A DNA stretch of 64,000 nt from Streptomyces sp. XD-27 (lineage in GTDB: Bacteria; Actinomycetota; Actinomycetes; Streptomycetales; Streptomycetaceae), in assembly GCF_030553055.1 (NCBI RefSeq), contig NZ_CP130713.1:2790001-2854000 (forward strand), written 5' to 3'. The notes below the pieces were generated by a model that was given only the letters and a program-made list of their open reading frames with translations, ran no database searches and was not told the origin of the DNA. A program made the translations under genes and the position numbers. Positions 31,485 to 40,864 of this stretch are shown in pieces. How positions within the stretch are numbered: the first letter of the stretch is position 1; each line of letters starts with the position of its first letter.

Positions 31485-31862
31485 ACAAAGGAGTCCGCGG
31501 CAGCCGCTGGTGACCAACGGCGCAGCCAACTCCTGCGCGGGGTACTCGACCTGTGCCTGCTGTCGCTCATCGCCGAACGGCCGCGGTACGGCTTCGAGTT
31601 CGTCGAGGCACTCACCGGCAAAGGGCTGGACCTGGTAGGCGAGGGCAGCATCTACCCGCTGCTCTCCCGGATGGAACGGGCCGGGCTCGTCTCCTCGTTC
31701 CGCGCGCCGTCCGCCAGCGGCGGTGCCCCGCGCAAGTACTACCGCCTGACCGACGCGGGACGCGCCGAAATGACCAGCGGCCGGGCCGTTTGGCACACCT
31801 TCGCCGGGCAAGTGAGCCGGATCCTGACCGACACCGAATCCACGGGGGACACAGCATCATGA
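31482..31862 (+). CDS. PadR-family transcriptional regulator
   Basis: A 126-aa protein, the size of the short PadR-S2 class. A winged helix is seen from LLRGVLDLCLLSLIAERPRYGFE through GEGSIYPLLSRMERAGLV to the wing GAPRKYYRLTDAGR; I cite these only as landmarks. The ATG at 31482 lies within an operator-like repeat. Its stop overlaps the next start (ATGA), so the membrane protein downstream is its co-transcribed partner, as in the common PadR plus DUF1700/HAAS pairs. Confidence 0.9.
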   Translation: MTKESAAAAGDQRRSQLLRGVLDLCLLSLIAERPRYGFEFVEALTGKGLDLVGEGSIYPLLSRMERAGLVSSFRAPSASGGAPRKYYRLTDAGRAEMTSGRAVWHTFAGQVSRILTDTESTGDTAS

Positions 31863-32425
31863 CCAACGAGGAGACCCTCGCGATCTGCCGCAGCAACTGG
31901 GAGTACCGGGGGATCGACGACGCGTCGGTGCGGGACATGGTCAACGAACTCTCCGCGCACCTGGAGGACGCGCAGGCGGCGGGCCGTACGGCACGGGACG
32001 TCGTCGGCGACGACGTCCCGGCGTTCGCCGCGTCATGGGCGCGGGCACGCACTCCGTTCCCCCGCCGAGCGCTGCGTATGGCGTCGCTGACCTGCTTCGT
32101 GCTCGGCTGCATGCTCCTCCTGCTCGGCCATCTGCTCCACTGGACCACCCGGCTCTCCGTGAACGCCGACAACGTCGCCCTCTACGCCGCTGCCGCGACC
32201 GTGACCGTCGTCTTGGAACTGCGGCGTGGCAGCCTCGGCCTGGGCAGAACCCACGTCGTCTTCCTGGCCGCCGGCCTGCCCGCGGCGTTCCTGACCTGGT
32301 GGCTGGTCGGAGACGCCGTGCTGTGCACCCTGCCACTGTGGGTCACGCCGGTGCTGCTGCTCCCGGGGCTGCCGTATGCCGTCGCGGACGCACGGGCCAG
32401 GAAGAGCGCCGTGCCGAGCGCGTAA
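31859..32425 (+). CDS. HAAS/DUF1700-like membrane protein, PadR partner
   Basis: A 188-aa protein. The N-terminal region (about 1-65) is a soluble helical segment with VNELSAHLEDA, like the HAAS domain found next to PadR genes. It is followed by about four membrane helices (for example SLTCFVLGCMLLLLGHLLHW and VVFLAAGLPAAFLTWWLV). Overlaps the PadR stop by ATGA. It probably works with or is controlled by PadR in envelope stress or signalling; the precise role is unknown. Confidence 0.7.
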   Translation: MTNEETLAICRSNWEYRGIDDASVRDMVNELSAHLEDAQAAGRTARDVVGDDVPAFAASWARARTPFPRRALRMASLTCFVLGCMLLLLGHLLHWTTRLSVNADNVALYAAAATVTVVLELRRGSLGLGRTHVVFLAAGLPAAFLTWWLVGDAVLCTLPLWVTPVLLLPGLPYAVADARARKSAVPSA

Positions 32426-32440
32426 ACGGCGCCCGAGCGG

Positions 32441-35272
32441 TCAGGCGATCCCGGTGAGCGCGCTGTCGGCCAGCTTCGCCGGCAGGTCGCGGCGCCGCTT
32501 GACCTTCAGCTTGCGGTAGATGCGGGTGAGGTGCTGCTCCACCGTGCTGACGGTGACGAAAAGCTTGGAGGCTATCTCCCGGTTGGTGTTGCCGTGCGCG
32601 GCCAGCAGGGCGACCCGCGCCTCCGCCTCGGTCAGCACCTCCATCTCCCGCTGCGGGTCCGCCTCGCGGCCCGGCTGTGCCGGGGCCACCAGGTCGCCCG
32701 TTTCGGCGTGGCTGGGGATCAGCTGCCGGCACAGCGGCTCGGCGCCGCACGCCTTGGCCACGTGCCATGCCTTGCGGACGAGCATCCGGGCCCGGTTGAA
32801 GTCCCCCAAAGACCGGTATCCGCGCCCCAACTCACCCAGAGCAATGGCCAGTTGGAGCCGGTCGTCACCCGCTTCGAGGATCTCGACGGCCTCCTTGAGC
32901 GCGGGGAGGCGGCGCTTGAGGTCGTCCGTGCGGGCCAGGGCCAGCAGCAGCGCGCCGCGCAGCCGCGGGCGGTCGGAGCCGCGCCGAAGTTGGTCGTCGG
33001 CCAGCGCCCTGGCCCGCTGCGGCTCGCCGAGCGCGAGCCACGCCTCCGCCGCGTCCAGCCGCCACGGGACCAGCTCGGGGGCGTCCAGCCGCCACGCCTC
33101 CATCAGCTCACCGCAGGCGGTGAAGTCGCCCAGGGCGGCGTGGTAGCGGCCGGTGGCCAGGTGGCAGCGGCCGCGGGCGCGCAGGTAGTGCAGTCCGGGC
33201 AGGGTCTGGAAGAGCGCGTCGGGGATGGGCTGTTCCAGCAGGGCCATGGCCTCGTCGTACCGGCCCATGCCCGTCTCGGCCTGGATCAGGGTGGCCAGCG
33301 GCAGGCCGATGCCGATCCCCCAGCCCTGCACGCTGATCCGCGCCATGGCCGAGCGCGCCTGGTGGGCGGCGACCGGCAGGTCGCCCTGGCGCAGGGCGAT
33401 CTCGGCCCGTACCGCGGAGAGCAGGGCCTGCCAGGTCGGCACCCGGCGTGCCGCGCACTCGCCCAGCAGCCGCTCGCACCAGGACAGGGCCAGGTCCAGC
33501 CGGTCGGCGTAGACCAGGGCCAGCAGGGCGAAGACCAGGGGCTGGAGGGCGCCGTCGCTCAGGTGGTAGCGCTGCAGGACGCGTTCGGCCTCGATCTCCG
33601 CGCGGCCGCCGCAGCCGCCGCCGAGCGCGGCGGTGAGCGTGGCGGCGGACTGGGCGTACGCCTCCCCCGCCAGGTCCCTCGGCCCGATGAACGCGGTGGG
33701 GGCGCCGCCGGCGGTGGGGATACGGTCGCGCAGCGGCGGGCTGAGCATCGTCAGCCACTGGCCGGCGGCGGCGACGGCCGCGCCGGGCAGCGGGTCGGCG
33801 GCGGCGTGCCGGCCACGGGGCACGGTACGGGTGATCTCGTCGATGGCGTCGGCGGCCGTCTCCAGCCGCCCCGACCACGCCAGGTACGCGACGGTCATGG
33901 CAAGGTCGCGCGGGGCGACCTGGCCGTTCGCGGCCGCGGTGGCCAGCTGCGGCAGGTGGCCGTCGGCGCCGGCCGGGCCGAGCCGCCAGGCGACGCTGAC
34001 CATACGGGTCTTGAGTTCGGCCCGCAGCGGGCCCTCCGCGCAGGCGTCGTAGGCGAGTTCCAGGCAGCGCAGGGCGAAGTCGAGGTCCTCTTCGACCAGG
34101 GCGTACTCGGCGGCCTCGCGCAGGATGGGCACGGTCCAGCGCTCGGCCTCCTGCCGGGCGGCGACCAGGTGCCGGCCGACCTCGAGGGCGGCCGCGCCGT
34201 CGCCGTGCAGCAGTTCGGCGGCGCGGCGGTGGAGTTCGGAGAGGACCGGTGCGGGGACGGCGTCGAGGACGGCGGCGCGAGCCGCGGTGTCGCGGAAGCC
34301 CGCCCCGTCGAGGATGGCGCACTGCTGGAGATCCTGCAGGCCCTGTTCGACGGTGCCGACTCCCGTGTCGAGCAGTCGGCCGAGGAGGTGCGGGGAGCCC
34401 GCGTCGCCGAGCACGGCCACGCCCCGGGCGATCGTCAGGACGTCGGGCTCGCCCCGGTGCAGGCAGTCGAGTACGGCCTGTTCGAAGGTCTCGCCGGGCG
34501 CCGGGCGCTGCCGGGACTCCCCGCACTCGCCGCCGGTCCGCCAGTCCTCCAGCAGAGCCCGCAGCAGCAGGGGGCTGCCGCCCGTGACGCGGTGGCACTC
34601 GGGCGCCAGCCGGGCCGCGACGGCGGCGGAGACATGGCCGGACAGCATCTCGGCGGTGCCGGACTCGGTGAGCAGGTGCAGCCGCAGCCGGGCGCAGTTG
34701 GGCTGGCGCAGCAGTTCGGCGTGGAAGGCGAGCTGGTCCTGGCGGAGCCGGGTCGACTCGGTGAGCACGACCAGGGCCTTGGCCTGGCGGACCCGGCGGG
34801 CCAGGTGCAGCAGGAACTGGAGGGAGTGCTCGTCGCCGCAGTGCACGTCGTCGACGGCGAGGACGAGGGTGCGCTCCTCGGCCAGCCGCAGCAGCACCGA
34901 CGACACGTCGGACATCATGCGCATGCGCCCCGGGGCGGTGGCGCGCAGGTCGTGGTCGTCCAGGAGGCGGGCCGCCTCCGCGCGGGTGGCGGGGGGTATG
35001 GCAGCGTTGTCGAAGAGCTTCTTGAGCAGGCCGAACGGCAGCTCACGCTCGGCTCGGGAACCGGTGACCTCCAGCAGCAGCGCGCCGGATTCGATGGCGT
35101 GTCCGCTGAAGGTGTCGAGCAGGTCGGTTTTCCCGCTGGCCACGGCGCCGCTGACGAGGGCGAGCTTTCCCCGGCCCTGTTGCGCGCAGCGCAGCATTTC
35201 GCGCAGCGCGGCCACGTGGTTCTCCCGCTCGGAAACGGTCGCGGGCGAAGAGGTTGACAGGGTCGCAGGCAA
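32441..35272 (-). CDS. LAL-family (large ATP-binding LuxR) regulator
   Basis: A 943-aa protein with an N-terminal ATPase (Walker A GAVASGKT at residues 42-49, Walker B VLAVDDVHCGD near 140), a long helical TPR-like middle, and a C-terminal LuxR HTH (AEARVALLAAHGNTNREIAS then TVSTVEQHLTRIYRKL). Such LAL proteins activate type I PKS clusters (PikD type). The start is probably TTG at 35272 preceded by CGGGGGA; the ATG at 35282 is in another frame. I found no in-frame TTA codon. The position between the two PKS blocks supports a pathway-specific activator role. Confidence 0.9.
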   Translation of the reverse strand: MPATLSTSSPATVSERENHVAALREMLRCAQQGRGKLALVSGAVASGKTDLLDTFSGHAIESGALLLEVTGSRAERELPFGLLKKLFDNAAIPPATRAEAARLLDDHDLRATAPGRMRMMSDVSSVLLRLAEERTLVLAVDDVHCGDEHSLQFLLHLARRVRQAKALVVLTESTRLRQDQLAFHAELLRQPNCARLRLHLLTESGTAEMLSGHVSAAVAARLAPECHRVTGGSPLLLRALLEDWRTGGECGESRQRPAPGETFEQAVLDCLHRGEPDVLTIARGVAVLGDAGSPHLLGRLLDTGVGTVEQGLQDLQQCAILDGAGFRDTAARAAVLDAVPAPVLSELHRRAAELLHGDGAAALEVGRHLVAARQEAERWTVPILREAAEYALVEEDLDFALRCLELAYDACAEGPLRAELKTRMVSVAWRLGPAGADGHLPQLATAAANGQVAPRDLAMTVAYLAWSGRLETAADAIDEITRTVPRGRHAAADPLPGAAVAAAGQWLTMLSPPLRDRIPTAGGAPTAFIGPRDLAGEAYAQSAATLTAALGGGCGGRAEIEAERVLQRYHLSDGALQPLVFALLALVYADRLDLALSWCERLLGECAARRVPTWQALLSAVRAEIALRQGDLPVAAHQARSAMARISVQGWGIGIGLPLATLIQAETGMGRYDEAMALLEQPIPDALFQTLPGLHYLRARGRCHLATGRYHAALGDFTACGELMEAWRLDAPELVPWRLDAAEAWLALGEPQRARALADDQLRRGSDRPRLRGALLLALARTDDLKRRLPALKEAVEILEAGDDRLQLAIALGELGRGYRSLGDFNRARMLVRKAWHVAKACGAEPLCRQLIPSHAETGDLVAPAQPGREADPQREMEVLTEAEARVALLAAHGNTNREIASKLFVTVSTVEQHLTRIYRKLKVKRRRDLPAKLADSALTGIA

Positions 35273-35304
35273 AGACGTTCATCCCCCGAGAAAGAGAAAG
35301 CGGG

Positions 35305-35338
35305 GCCCGATGCCTGATGGTCGATTCAGGCGTCGGGC
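35305..35338 (-). terminator. Hairpin between the thioesterase and LAL genes
   Basis: A 13-bp stem with one mismatch (arms 35305-35317 and 35326-35338, 8-nt loop) in the 110-bp gap between the thioesterase stop and the LAL start. It suggests that the LAL gene has its own promoter. Confidence 0.6.
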
Positions 35339-35382
35339 ATGCCGCCTTGATTGCTTCGGTGGTCTGTCGTGAGCGGTCGGGA

Positions 35383-36159
35383 CTATCGGGCGCCGGGGGC
35401 CGACATTCCGTCGGCCACGAGCTTCAGAATCTTTTCCTGGTGGTTGGCCAAAAAGAAGTGGCCGCCGGGGAACACCTGGAGGTCGAAGGCCCCGGTGGTG
35501 TGCTCACGCCATGCCCCGGCCTCGTCGAGGCTCGTGCGGGGGTCCGCGTCGCCGGTGAGGACGGTGACGGGGGCGCGGACGGTGGCGCCGGGCTCGGAGC
35601 GGTAGGTCTCGATGGCGGTGTAGTCGCCGCGGACGGCCGGGAGCACCATGCGCAGGATCTCCTCGTTGCCGAGGACCTGCGCGTCGGTGCCGCTGAGGAG
35701 CTTCATGTCCGCCACGATCCCGTCGTCGTCCCGGGTGTGCACGTTTTCGTCCCGGTAACAGGACGGCGCCCGGCGGCCGGAGGCGAAGAGGGCGACCGCG
35801 CTGAACGCCGGGTCCTGTTCCAGACGGCGGATCACCTCGAAGGCGATGGCCGCGCCCATGCTGTGCCCGAAGAACGCGGTGGGCAGGTCCAGCCAGGGCT
35901 TGATCTCCGCGGCGATGACGTCCGCGTATTCGTGGATGTTCTCGATCCGCGGGTCCATGTGCCGGTCCTGCCGCCCCGGGTACTGCACCGAAAGGACGTC
36001 GATCGCCGGAGAAAGCTCCCGGGACATCGGGAAATAGAACGGCGCGGAACCGCCCGCGTGCGGCAGGCAGACCAGCCGGAGCCGACTCTCCTCGGACGGG
36101 TGGAATCGGCGCACCCACGTGCTGCTCTCTCGCTGCTCACCCATGATGCCGACGGCCAT
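35383..36159 (-). CDS. Type II thioesterase (PKS editing)
   Basis: A 258-aa alpha/beta hydrolase of the type II thioesterase family. It has the oxyanion segment CLPHAGGSAPFYFP, the nucleophile in FFGHSMGAA (Ser100), Asp in LTGDADPRTS and the catalytic His in FPGGHFFL. These enzymes remove aberrant acyl groups from carrier domains, here presumably from the type I PKS and the discrete ACPs. The start is ATG at 36159 or at 36144; neither has a well-spaced ribosome site. A 9-bp palindrome lies about 95-115 bp upstream. Confidence 0.92.
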   Translation of the reverse strand: MAVGIMGEQRESSTWVRRFHPSEESRLRLVCLPHAGGSAPFYFPMSRELSPAIDVLSVQYPGRQDRHMDPRIENIHEYADVIAAEIKPWLDLPTAFFGHSMGAAIAFEVIRRLEQDPAFSAVALFASGRRAPSCYRDENVHTRDDDGIVADMKLLSGTDAQVLGNEEILRMVLPAVRGDYTAIETYRSEPGATVRAPVTVLTGDADPRTSLDEAGAWREHTTGAFDLQVFPGGHFFLANHQEKILKLVADGMSAPGAR

Positions 36160-36254
36160 TCCTTAGGTTTCTCGTATGGGCACTGTCCTGCTCGCGTGGT
36201 CAGACATCTGGAGCACGACGTTCCTGACAAGAGTCATGTCTAGCATGGCACTTG

Positions 36255-36275
36255 ACGTAGGGGGTACCCCTACGT
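36255..36275 (-). promoter_or_regulatory. Palindromic operator upstream of the thioesterase gene
   Basis: ACGTAGGGG-GTA-CCCCTACGT is a perfect inverted repeat with 9-bp arms. It is placed where an activator site would be for the leftward thioesterase-LAL unit. The TAGGGG core recurs upstream of the PKS. It may be bound by the LAL regulator; this is inference. Confidence 0.55.
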
Positions 36276-36403
36276 TTAGAAAGCCACCCCGAGGGCAGGG
36301 AAGGGGCGCCTCCTTGGAACCTTCACATGCTCGATTTCGTCGACTCGGCCTCGAACAATTGGTCGTCAAAGATTAAATTTTCGATATTCATGACCATGGT
36401 AGG

Positions 36404-36431
36404 CCCCCGGAAACCCTGCGCATTCCGGGGG
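36404..36431 (-). terminator. Terminator after the biotin carboxylase gene
   Basis: A 9-bp perfect stem (CCCCCGGAA and TTCCGGGGG) with a 10-nt loop, about 25 bases past the stop of the leftward carboxylase gene. Confidence 0.7.
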
Positions 36432-36454
36432 TTACTGGTGGTTCAGGTCGAAGC

Positions 36455-38212
36455 TCAGTCCTTGATCTCGCAGATGACGGCGCCGGAGGTGAGGGAGGCG
36501 CCGACTTCGGCGGTCAGGCCCTTGATGGTGCCCGCGCGGTGGGCATTGAGGGGCTGTTCCATCTTCATCGCTTCCAGGACGACGACGAGGTCGCCTTCTG
36601 CGACCTGCTGGCCTTCCTCGACCGCGACCTTCACGATCGTGCCCTGCATCGGGGAGGCCAACGCGTCTCCGGACACGGCCGAGCCGGTCTTCTTCGCCGC
36701 CTTCCGCTTCGGCTTACGCGCACCCCCACCACCGCCGGCGCCGACCGTGGCCACGCCCAGGGAGGCGGGGAGGGAGACCTCCAGACGCTTGCCGCCGACC
36801 TCGACGACGACCGTCTCACGACCCGCCTCGTCCTCCGCCTCGGCATCCACAGCAGAAGCAAACGGCTTGATCTCGTTGACGAACTCCGTCTCGATCCACC
36901 GCGTGTGGACCGTGAACGGATCAGCGGTGAACGCCGGGTCGGTGACGACGGCCTGGTGGAACGGGATCGCCGTCGCCATGCCCTCCACGCGGAACTCCGC
37001 CAGGGCGCGGGCCGCCCGCTGCAGTGCCTGCTCGCGGGTGGCGCCGGTGACGATCAGCTTCGCCAGGAGGGAGTCCCACGCCGGGCCGATCACACTCCCG
37101 GACTCCACACCCGCGTCCAGCCGCACACCCGGACCCGACGGCGGGGCGAAGGCCGTCACCGTGCCGGGGGCGGGCAGGAAACCCCGGCCCGGGTCCTCAC
37201 CGTTGATACGGAACTCGAAACTGTGCCCCCGCACCACCGGATCGCCATAGCCCAGTTCCTCACCATCGGCGATGCGGAACATCTCGCGGACCAGGTCGAT
37301 GCCGGTGACCTCTTCGGTGACCGGGTGCTCGACCTGCAGGCGGGTGTTGACCTCGAGGAAGGAGATCGTGCCGTCCGCGCCGACGAGGAACTCCACGGTG
37401 CCCGCACCCACATACCCGGCCTCCTTGAGGATGGCCTTCGACGCGGCATACAGCTCGGCGTTCTGCTCCACGGACAGGAACGGGGCCGGGGCCTCCTCCA
37501 CCAGCTTTTGATGCCGGCGCTGGAGGGAGCAGTCACGGGTGGAGACCACCACCACGTTGCCGTGACTGTCGGCCAGGCACTGGGTCTCCACATGGCGGGG
37601 CTTGTCCAGATACCGCTCGACGAAGCACTCGCCCCGGCCGAACGCCGCAACGGCCTCGCGGACGGCGGAGTCGTACAGCTCGGGGACCTCTTCCAGGGTG
37701 CGGGCGACCTTCAACCCGCGCCCGCCGCCACCGAACGCCGCCTTGATCGCGATCGGCAGACCATGCTCCTCCGCGAACGCCACCACCTCCTGCGCACCGG
37801 AGACCGGGTCGGGGGTGCCCGCGACCAGCGGGGCACCGGCACGCTGCGCGATATGACGAGCAGCGACCTTGTCACCCAGATCCCGGATCGCCTGCGGCGG
37901 CGGACCGATCCAGATCAGACCCGCATCCAGCACCGCCTGCGCGAACTCCGCGTTCTCCGACAGGAACCCATACCCGGGATGGACCGCGTCCGCCCCCGCG
38001 TCCTTCGCCGCCGAGAGGACCTTGCCCATGTCCAGATAGCTGGTGGCCGGGGTGTCACCACCCAGCGCGTAGGCCTCATCAGCCGCGCGCACATGCACAG
38101 CGTCCCGATCCGGATCGGCGTACACGGCAACGCTCGCGATCCCGGCATCCCGGCACGCCCGGGCAACGCGGACAGCGATTTCGCCACGATTGGCGATGAG
38201 CACCTTACGCAT
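36455..38212 (-). CDS. Acyl-CoA carboxylase alpha subunit (biotin carboxylase plus BCCP)
   Basis: A 585-aa protein. Biotin carboxylase occupies about residues 1-450 ([17 protein letters not shown], glycine-rich [29 protein letters not shown]). A Lys/Ala/Gly linker ([11 protein letters not shown]) then leads to a biotin carrier domain with the biotinylation motif EAMKM near residue 549. It carboxylates biotin for acetyl/propionyl-CoA carboxylase complexes; a carboxyltransferase beta subunit is not in the window. In this cluster it would raise malonyl-CoA supply, matching the all-malonyl ATs, although such a gene can also be a housekeeping copy. Confidence 0.92.
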   Translation of the reverse strand: MRKVLIANRGEIAVRVARACRDAGIASVAVYADPDRDAVHVRAADEAYALGGDTPATSYLDMGKVLSAAKDAGADAVHPGYGFLSENAEFAQAVLDAGLIWIGPPPQAIRDLGDKVAARHIAQRAGAPLVAGTPDPVSGAQEVVAFAEEHGLPIAIKAAFGGGGRGLKVARTLEEVPELYDSAVREAVAAFGRGECFVERYLDKPRHVETQCLADSHGNVVVVSTRDCSLQRRHQKLVEEAPAPFLSVEQNAELYAASKAILKEAGYVGAGTVEFLVGADGTISFLEVNTRLQVEHPVTEEVTGIDLVREMFRIADGEELGYGDPVVRGHSFEFRINGEDPGRGFLPAPGTVTAFAPPSGPGVRLDAGVESGSVIGPAWDSLLAKLIVTGATREQALQRAARALAEFRVEGMATAIPFHQAVVTDPAFTADPFTVHTRWIETEFVNEIKPFASAVDAEAEDEAGRETVVVEVGGKRLEVSLPASLGVATVGAGGGGGARKPKRKAAKKTGSAVSGDALASPMQGTIVKVAVEEGQQVAEGDLVVVLEAMKMEQPLNAHRAGTIKGLTAEVGASLTSGAVICEIKD

Positions 38213-38269
38213 GCGCTCTCTTCCCTTTTCCCGAAGAACCGCCCTTCGCGGGCGGTCAGTTGCTCGAAA

Positions 38270-39196
38270 TTACCCCAGACTCCGCTTGAGGAAATCCAGG
38301 ACGACGTTCGCATACGACTCAGGGTCGGTCTCCAGGCCGAGCAGGTGCTCGGCGCGCGGCAGCACATGGGTCTCGGCCTGCGGAAAGCGCTCGGCGAGCG
38401 CGTCCACGGACGACGGCGGTACGACGGCGTCCCGCTCCCCCGACATGAACAGCAGCGGCACCTGGGCGAGCGTGCCGGTCACCGGCGGCGGCCACTGGGC
38501 GCCGGTCATCGCCGTGCCCAGCGCGGACAGCACCCCGGTCACCACCTCCCGGGAGGGCCCGGTGCGCAGCGGTCCCGGCATCGGCAGCAGGTCCGCCTCC
38601 AGGAACTTGCGGAACAGCGGCGGCACATCGTGCCCCGGCCCGCTGTCGCAGACCAGCGCGTCCACCGAGAACCCCTTGTGGGTGAGCGCCCAGAGCGAGC
38701 TGAACCCGGAGAAGGAGAAGCCGTAGACGGCGACGCGGGCGGCCCCGTAGCCGCGCGCCCCGCGCAGGTGGGCGACGACCGCGGTGAGGTCGCTGGCGAA
38801 GCGGTCGGCGAGGCCGAGACACGAGGGGTCCTGGCTGCTGGCCCCGTGGTTGCGGTGGTCGAACAGGCAGACCGTGTAGCCCGCGTCGTGCAGGAACTTG
38901 GCGTGCCCCAGGCTGCGTGACTTGTCGGTGCCCATGCTGTGGCCGAGGACCACCACCCGGTCCTCGGCCCCGGGACACAGCCAGGCGTGGACGTACTTGC
39001 CGGCGCGGAAGGGGATCCTCAGCTCGGTGCCGGGCAGTCCGTAGTCGCGCGGGTGGGCGAGCCGCCGCCCCTTGCGGCGGGGGTGGAACGCGAGGTATGC
39101 CAGTGCCGCTCCGTACAGGGGCGCTATCGGCAGGGCCGCCGTCGACAGCACCCGGCTCCTGAGCGTGGTACGCCTGGCCGGTTCCGACTCGGGCAT
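38270..39196 (-). CDS. Alpha/beta hydrolase with N-terminal membrane anchor
   Basis: A 308-aa protein. The ATG at 39196 has GGAGG eight bases upstream. A hydrophobic segment near residues 12-36 (VLSTAALPIAPLYGAALAYL) suggests a membrane anchor. The hydrolase fold shows LGHSMGTDK, a second G-x-S-x-x-G elbow in YGFSFSGF, Asp in SGERDAVVP and His in RAEHLLG. Two possible nucleophile elbows leave the active Ser uncertain. It may be an acyl-chain esterase or thioesterase for the neighbouring discrete PKS, but no substrate can be assigned. Confidence 0.75.
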   Translation of the reverse strand: MPESEPARRTTLRSRVLSTAALPIAPLYGAALAYLAFHPRRKGRRLAHPRDYGLPGTELRIPFRAGKYVHAWLCPGAEDRVVVLGHSMGTDKSRSLGHAKFLHDAGYTVCLFDHRNHGASSQDPSCLGLADRFASDLTAVVAHLRGARGYGAARVAVYGFSFSGFSSLWALTHKGFSVDALVCDSGPGHDVPPLFRKFLEADLLPMPGPLRTGPSREVVTGVLSALGTAMTGAQWPPPVTGTLAQVPLLFMSGERDAVVPPSSVDALAERFPQAETHVLPRAEHLLGLETDPESYANVVLDFLKRSLG

Positions 39197-39346
39197 CTGC
39201 GTCCTCCGTGAGGTGAAGGGCGTACGGGCAGGCGTGTCCAACCCGTCGGCGGTCCCCCCGGACAGCGTCGTCCGGGGATGGGGAGACCGGAGTCCGGGGG
39301 CGGAGCCCCGGGTCCACCGGACACGGCCCGAGCGGCGGGCGCGGGG

Positions 39347-40078
39347 TCAGCCGCAGCCCCCTTCGTGGCCCTGGTCACCGGACCGGGCCGCCACGAAGTC
39401 CGCTCCGGGCCGGGACGGCCCGGCCGACGGGGGTGCCGGCGCACGCCGCCCGCCGCGGGCGCGTACCGCCGCCACGAACGCCGGCAGTCGGTCCACGCCC
39501 CAGAACTTGTCGTAACCATACGTGAAAAAGGGGACACCAAAGGCGCCGTCGCGGGCGATCGCGAGGAGCGCGGGCAGTCCCTCCCGCTCCCGCAACTCCT
39601 CGTCGTCGGCGGCGCCGGTCATCCTCGCGACCGGCAGGGCGAGGTCTTCGGCGATCTGTGCCACGGTCTCCCGGGCGCAAATGTCGCGACCCTCCAGCCA
39701 GCGCGCCCGGTAGACGCGCTCGATGTACTCCGGGCCCCTGCCCTCGGCCAGCGCGACGAAATACGCCAGATGCGGGACCTCCCACAGCGGGTTGTCGTCG
39801 ACCGGCCAGGTGACCGGAAGGCCTCGGTCCCGGGTCAGCCGCCGCACGTCCTGGAGGATGTACAGGTGCTTCTCCCGGGACATGGCGGCGTAGGGGAAGT
39901 GCCCGCCCGCTTCGCTGACGCGGCGTTCGTTCCGCTCGTCGGGCTCCCACCAGGGGCGCCACTCCACCGCCCGAGCCACGTCCGGATGGTGGACCGTCAG
40001 GTCGTGGTGGGCGAGCCAGGAGTACGGACTACGGAAGTTGAAATAGAAACGGGGCACTTTGGTGCGTCTGCCGGCCAC
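39347..40078 (-). CDS. DsbA-fold protein, 2-hydroxychromene-2-carboxylate isomerase-like
   Basis: A 243-aa thioredoxin-fold protein. It begins FYFNFRSPYSWLA, the HCCA-isomerase/DsbA signature with Ser in place of the CxxC motif. It has the cis-Pro loop FGVPFFTYG and a disordered Pro/Gly-rich tail from about 205. Members of this GST-kappa-like family isomerise double bonds using glutathione or act without a redox pair. It is the last clearly coupled gene of the discrete PKS operon (22 bases after the ketoreductase), so a role in cis/trans isomerisation of a polyene intermediate is plausible; this is inference. Confidence 0.8.
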   Translation of the reverse strand: MAGRRTKVPRFYFNFRSPYSWLAHHDLTVHHPDVARAVEWRPWWEPDERNERRVSEAGGHFPYAAMSREKHLYILQDVRRLTRDRGLPVTWPVDDNPLWEVPHLAYFVALAEGRGPEYIERVYRARWLEGRDICARETVAQIAEDLALPVARMTGAADDEELREREGLPALLAIARDGAFGVPFFTYGYDKFWGVDRLPAFVAAVRARGGRRAPAPPSAGPSRPGADFVAARSGDQGHEGGCG

Positions 40079-40100
40079 GGCCGCCTCCCTCAGCTGACGG

Positions 40101-40844
40101 TCAGATGACGATGCCGCCGTCGACCTGGAACACCGCGCCGGTGACGTAGTCGGCGCGGACCAGGTACGCGACCATGTCGGCGACCTCTTCCGGGCGGCCG
40201 AAGCGGCGCAGCGGAATGCTCTTCTCCGCCTGTTTCCTGACCCCGTCGGACAGGCCGGCCGTCATGTCCGTCTCGATGAAGCCCGGTGCGACGACGTTGG
40301 CCCGGATGTTGTAGCGGCCGACCTCCTTGGCGAGGGACTTGGTGAAGCCGATGATCCCGGCCTTGGACGCGGCGTAGTTGGTCTGCGTCGCGTTGCCGTG
40401 GACCCCGGCCACCGAGGAGACGGTGACGACGCAGCCGGACTTGCGCTTCATCATCTCGAAGACCACGGACCGGCAGACGTGGTACGTGCCGTCGAGGTTG
40501 ACGTCGAGGACCTCGTGCCACTCCTCGTCCCGCATCAGCACCAGCGGGTTGTCGCGGGTGATCCCGGCGCAGACCACGGCGACGTCGATGTCCCCCAACT
40601 GCTCCTGGGTGAAGGCGACCAGCTCGCGTACCGAGTCGGCGTCGGAGACGTCGGCCTGGCGGCCGACCACCCGGCCGGCGCCCAGCTCGGCCGCCTCCTT
40701 CTCCAGCGCGCGGGCGGCGTCCGGGTCGGCCCGGTAGCAGAACGCCACGTCGAAGCCGTCCTGGGCCAGCCGCAGCACGGTGGCGCGGCCGATGCCGCGC
40801 GAACCGCCGGAGACCAGCGCGACCCGCCTGGTGGTGTCGGACAT
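40101..40844 (-). CDS. 3-ketoacyl-ACP reductase (FabG-like)
   Basis: A 247-aa short-chain dehydrogenase with the NADPH motif GGSRGIGRA and the NAG-equivalent VVCAGITRD. The catalytic triad is TVSSVAG, YAASK (YX3K) and the N of the conserved DVNLDG. The C-terminus is VFQVDGGIVI. It reduces beta-ketoacyl-ACP made by the discrete ketosynthases. It lies 20 bases downstream of the dehydratase pair in the leftward operon. Confidence 0.93.
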   Translation of the reverse strand: MSDTTRRVALVSGGSRGIGRATVLRLAQDGFDVAFCYRADPDAARALEKEAAELGAGRVVGRQADVSDADSVRELVAFTQEQLGDIDVAVVCAGITRDNPLVLMRDEEWHEVLDVNLDGTYHVCRSVVFEMMKRKSGCVVTVSSVAGVHGNATQTNYAASKAGIIGFTKSLAKEVGRYNIRANVVAPGFIETDMTAGLSDGVRKQAEKSIPLRRFGRPEEVADMVAYLVRADYVTGAVFQVDGGIVI

Positions 40845-40864
40845 TTACTCGCTCTTCCCTTCCG

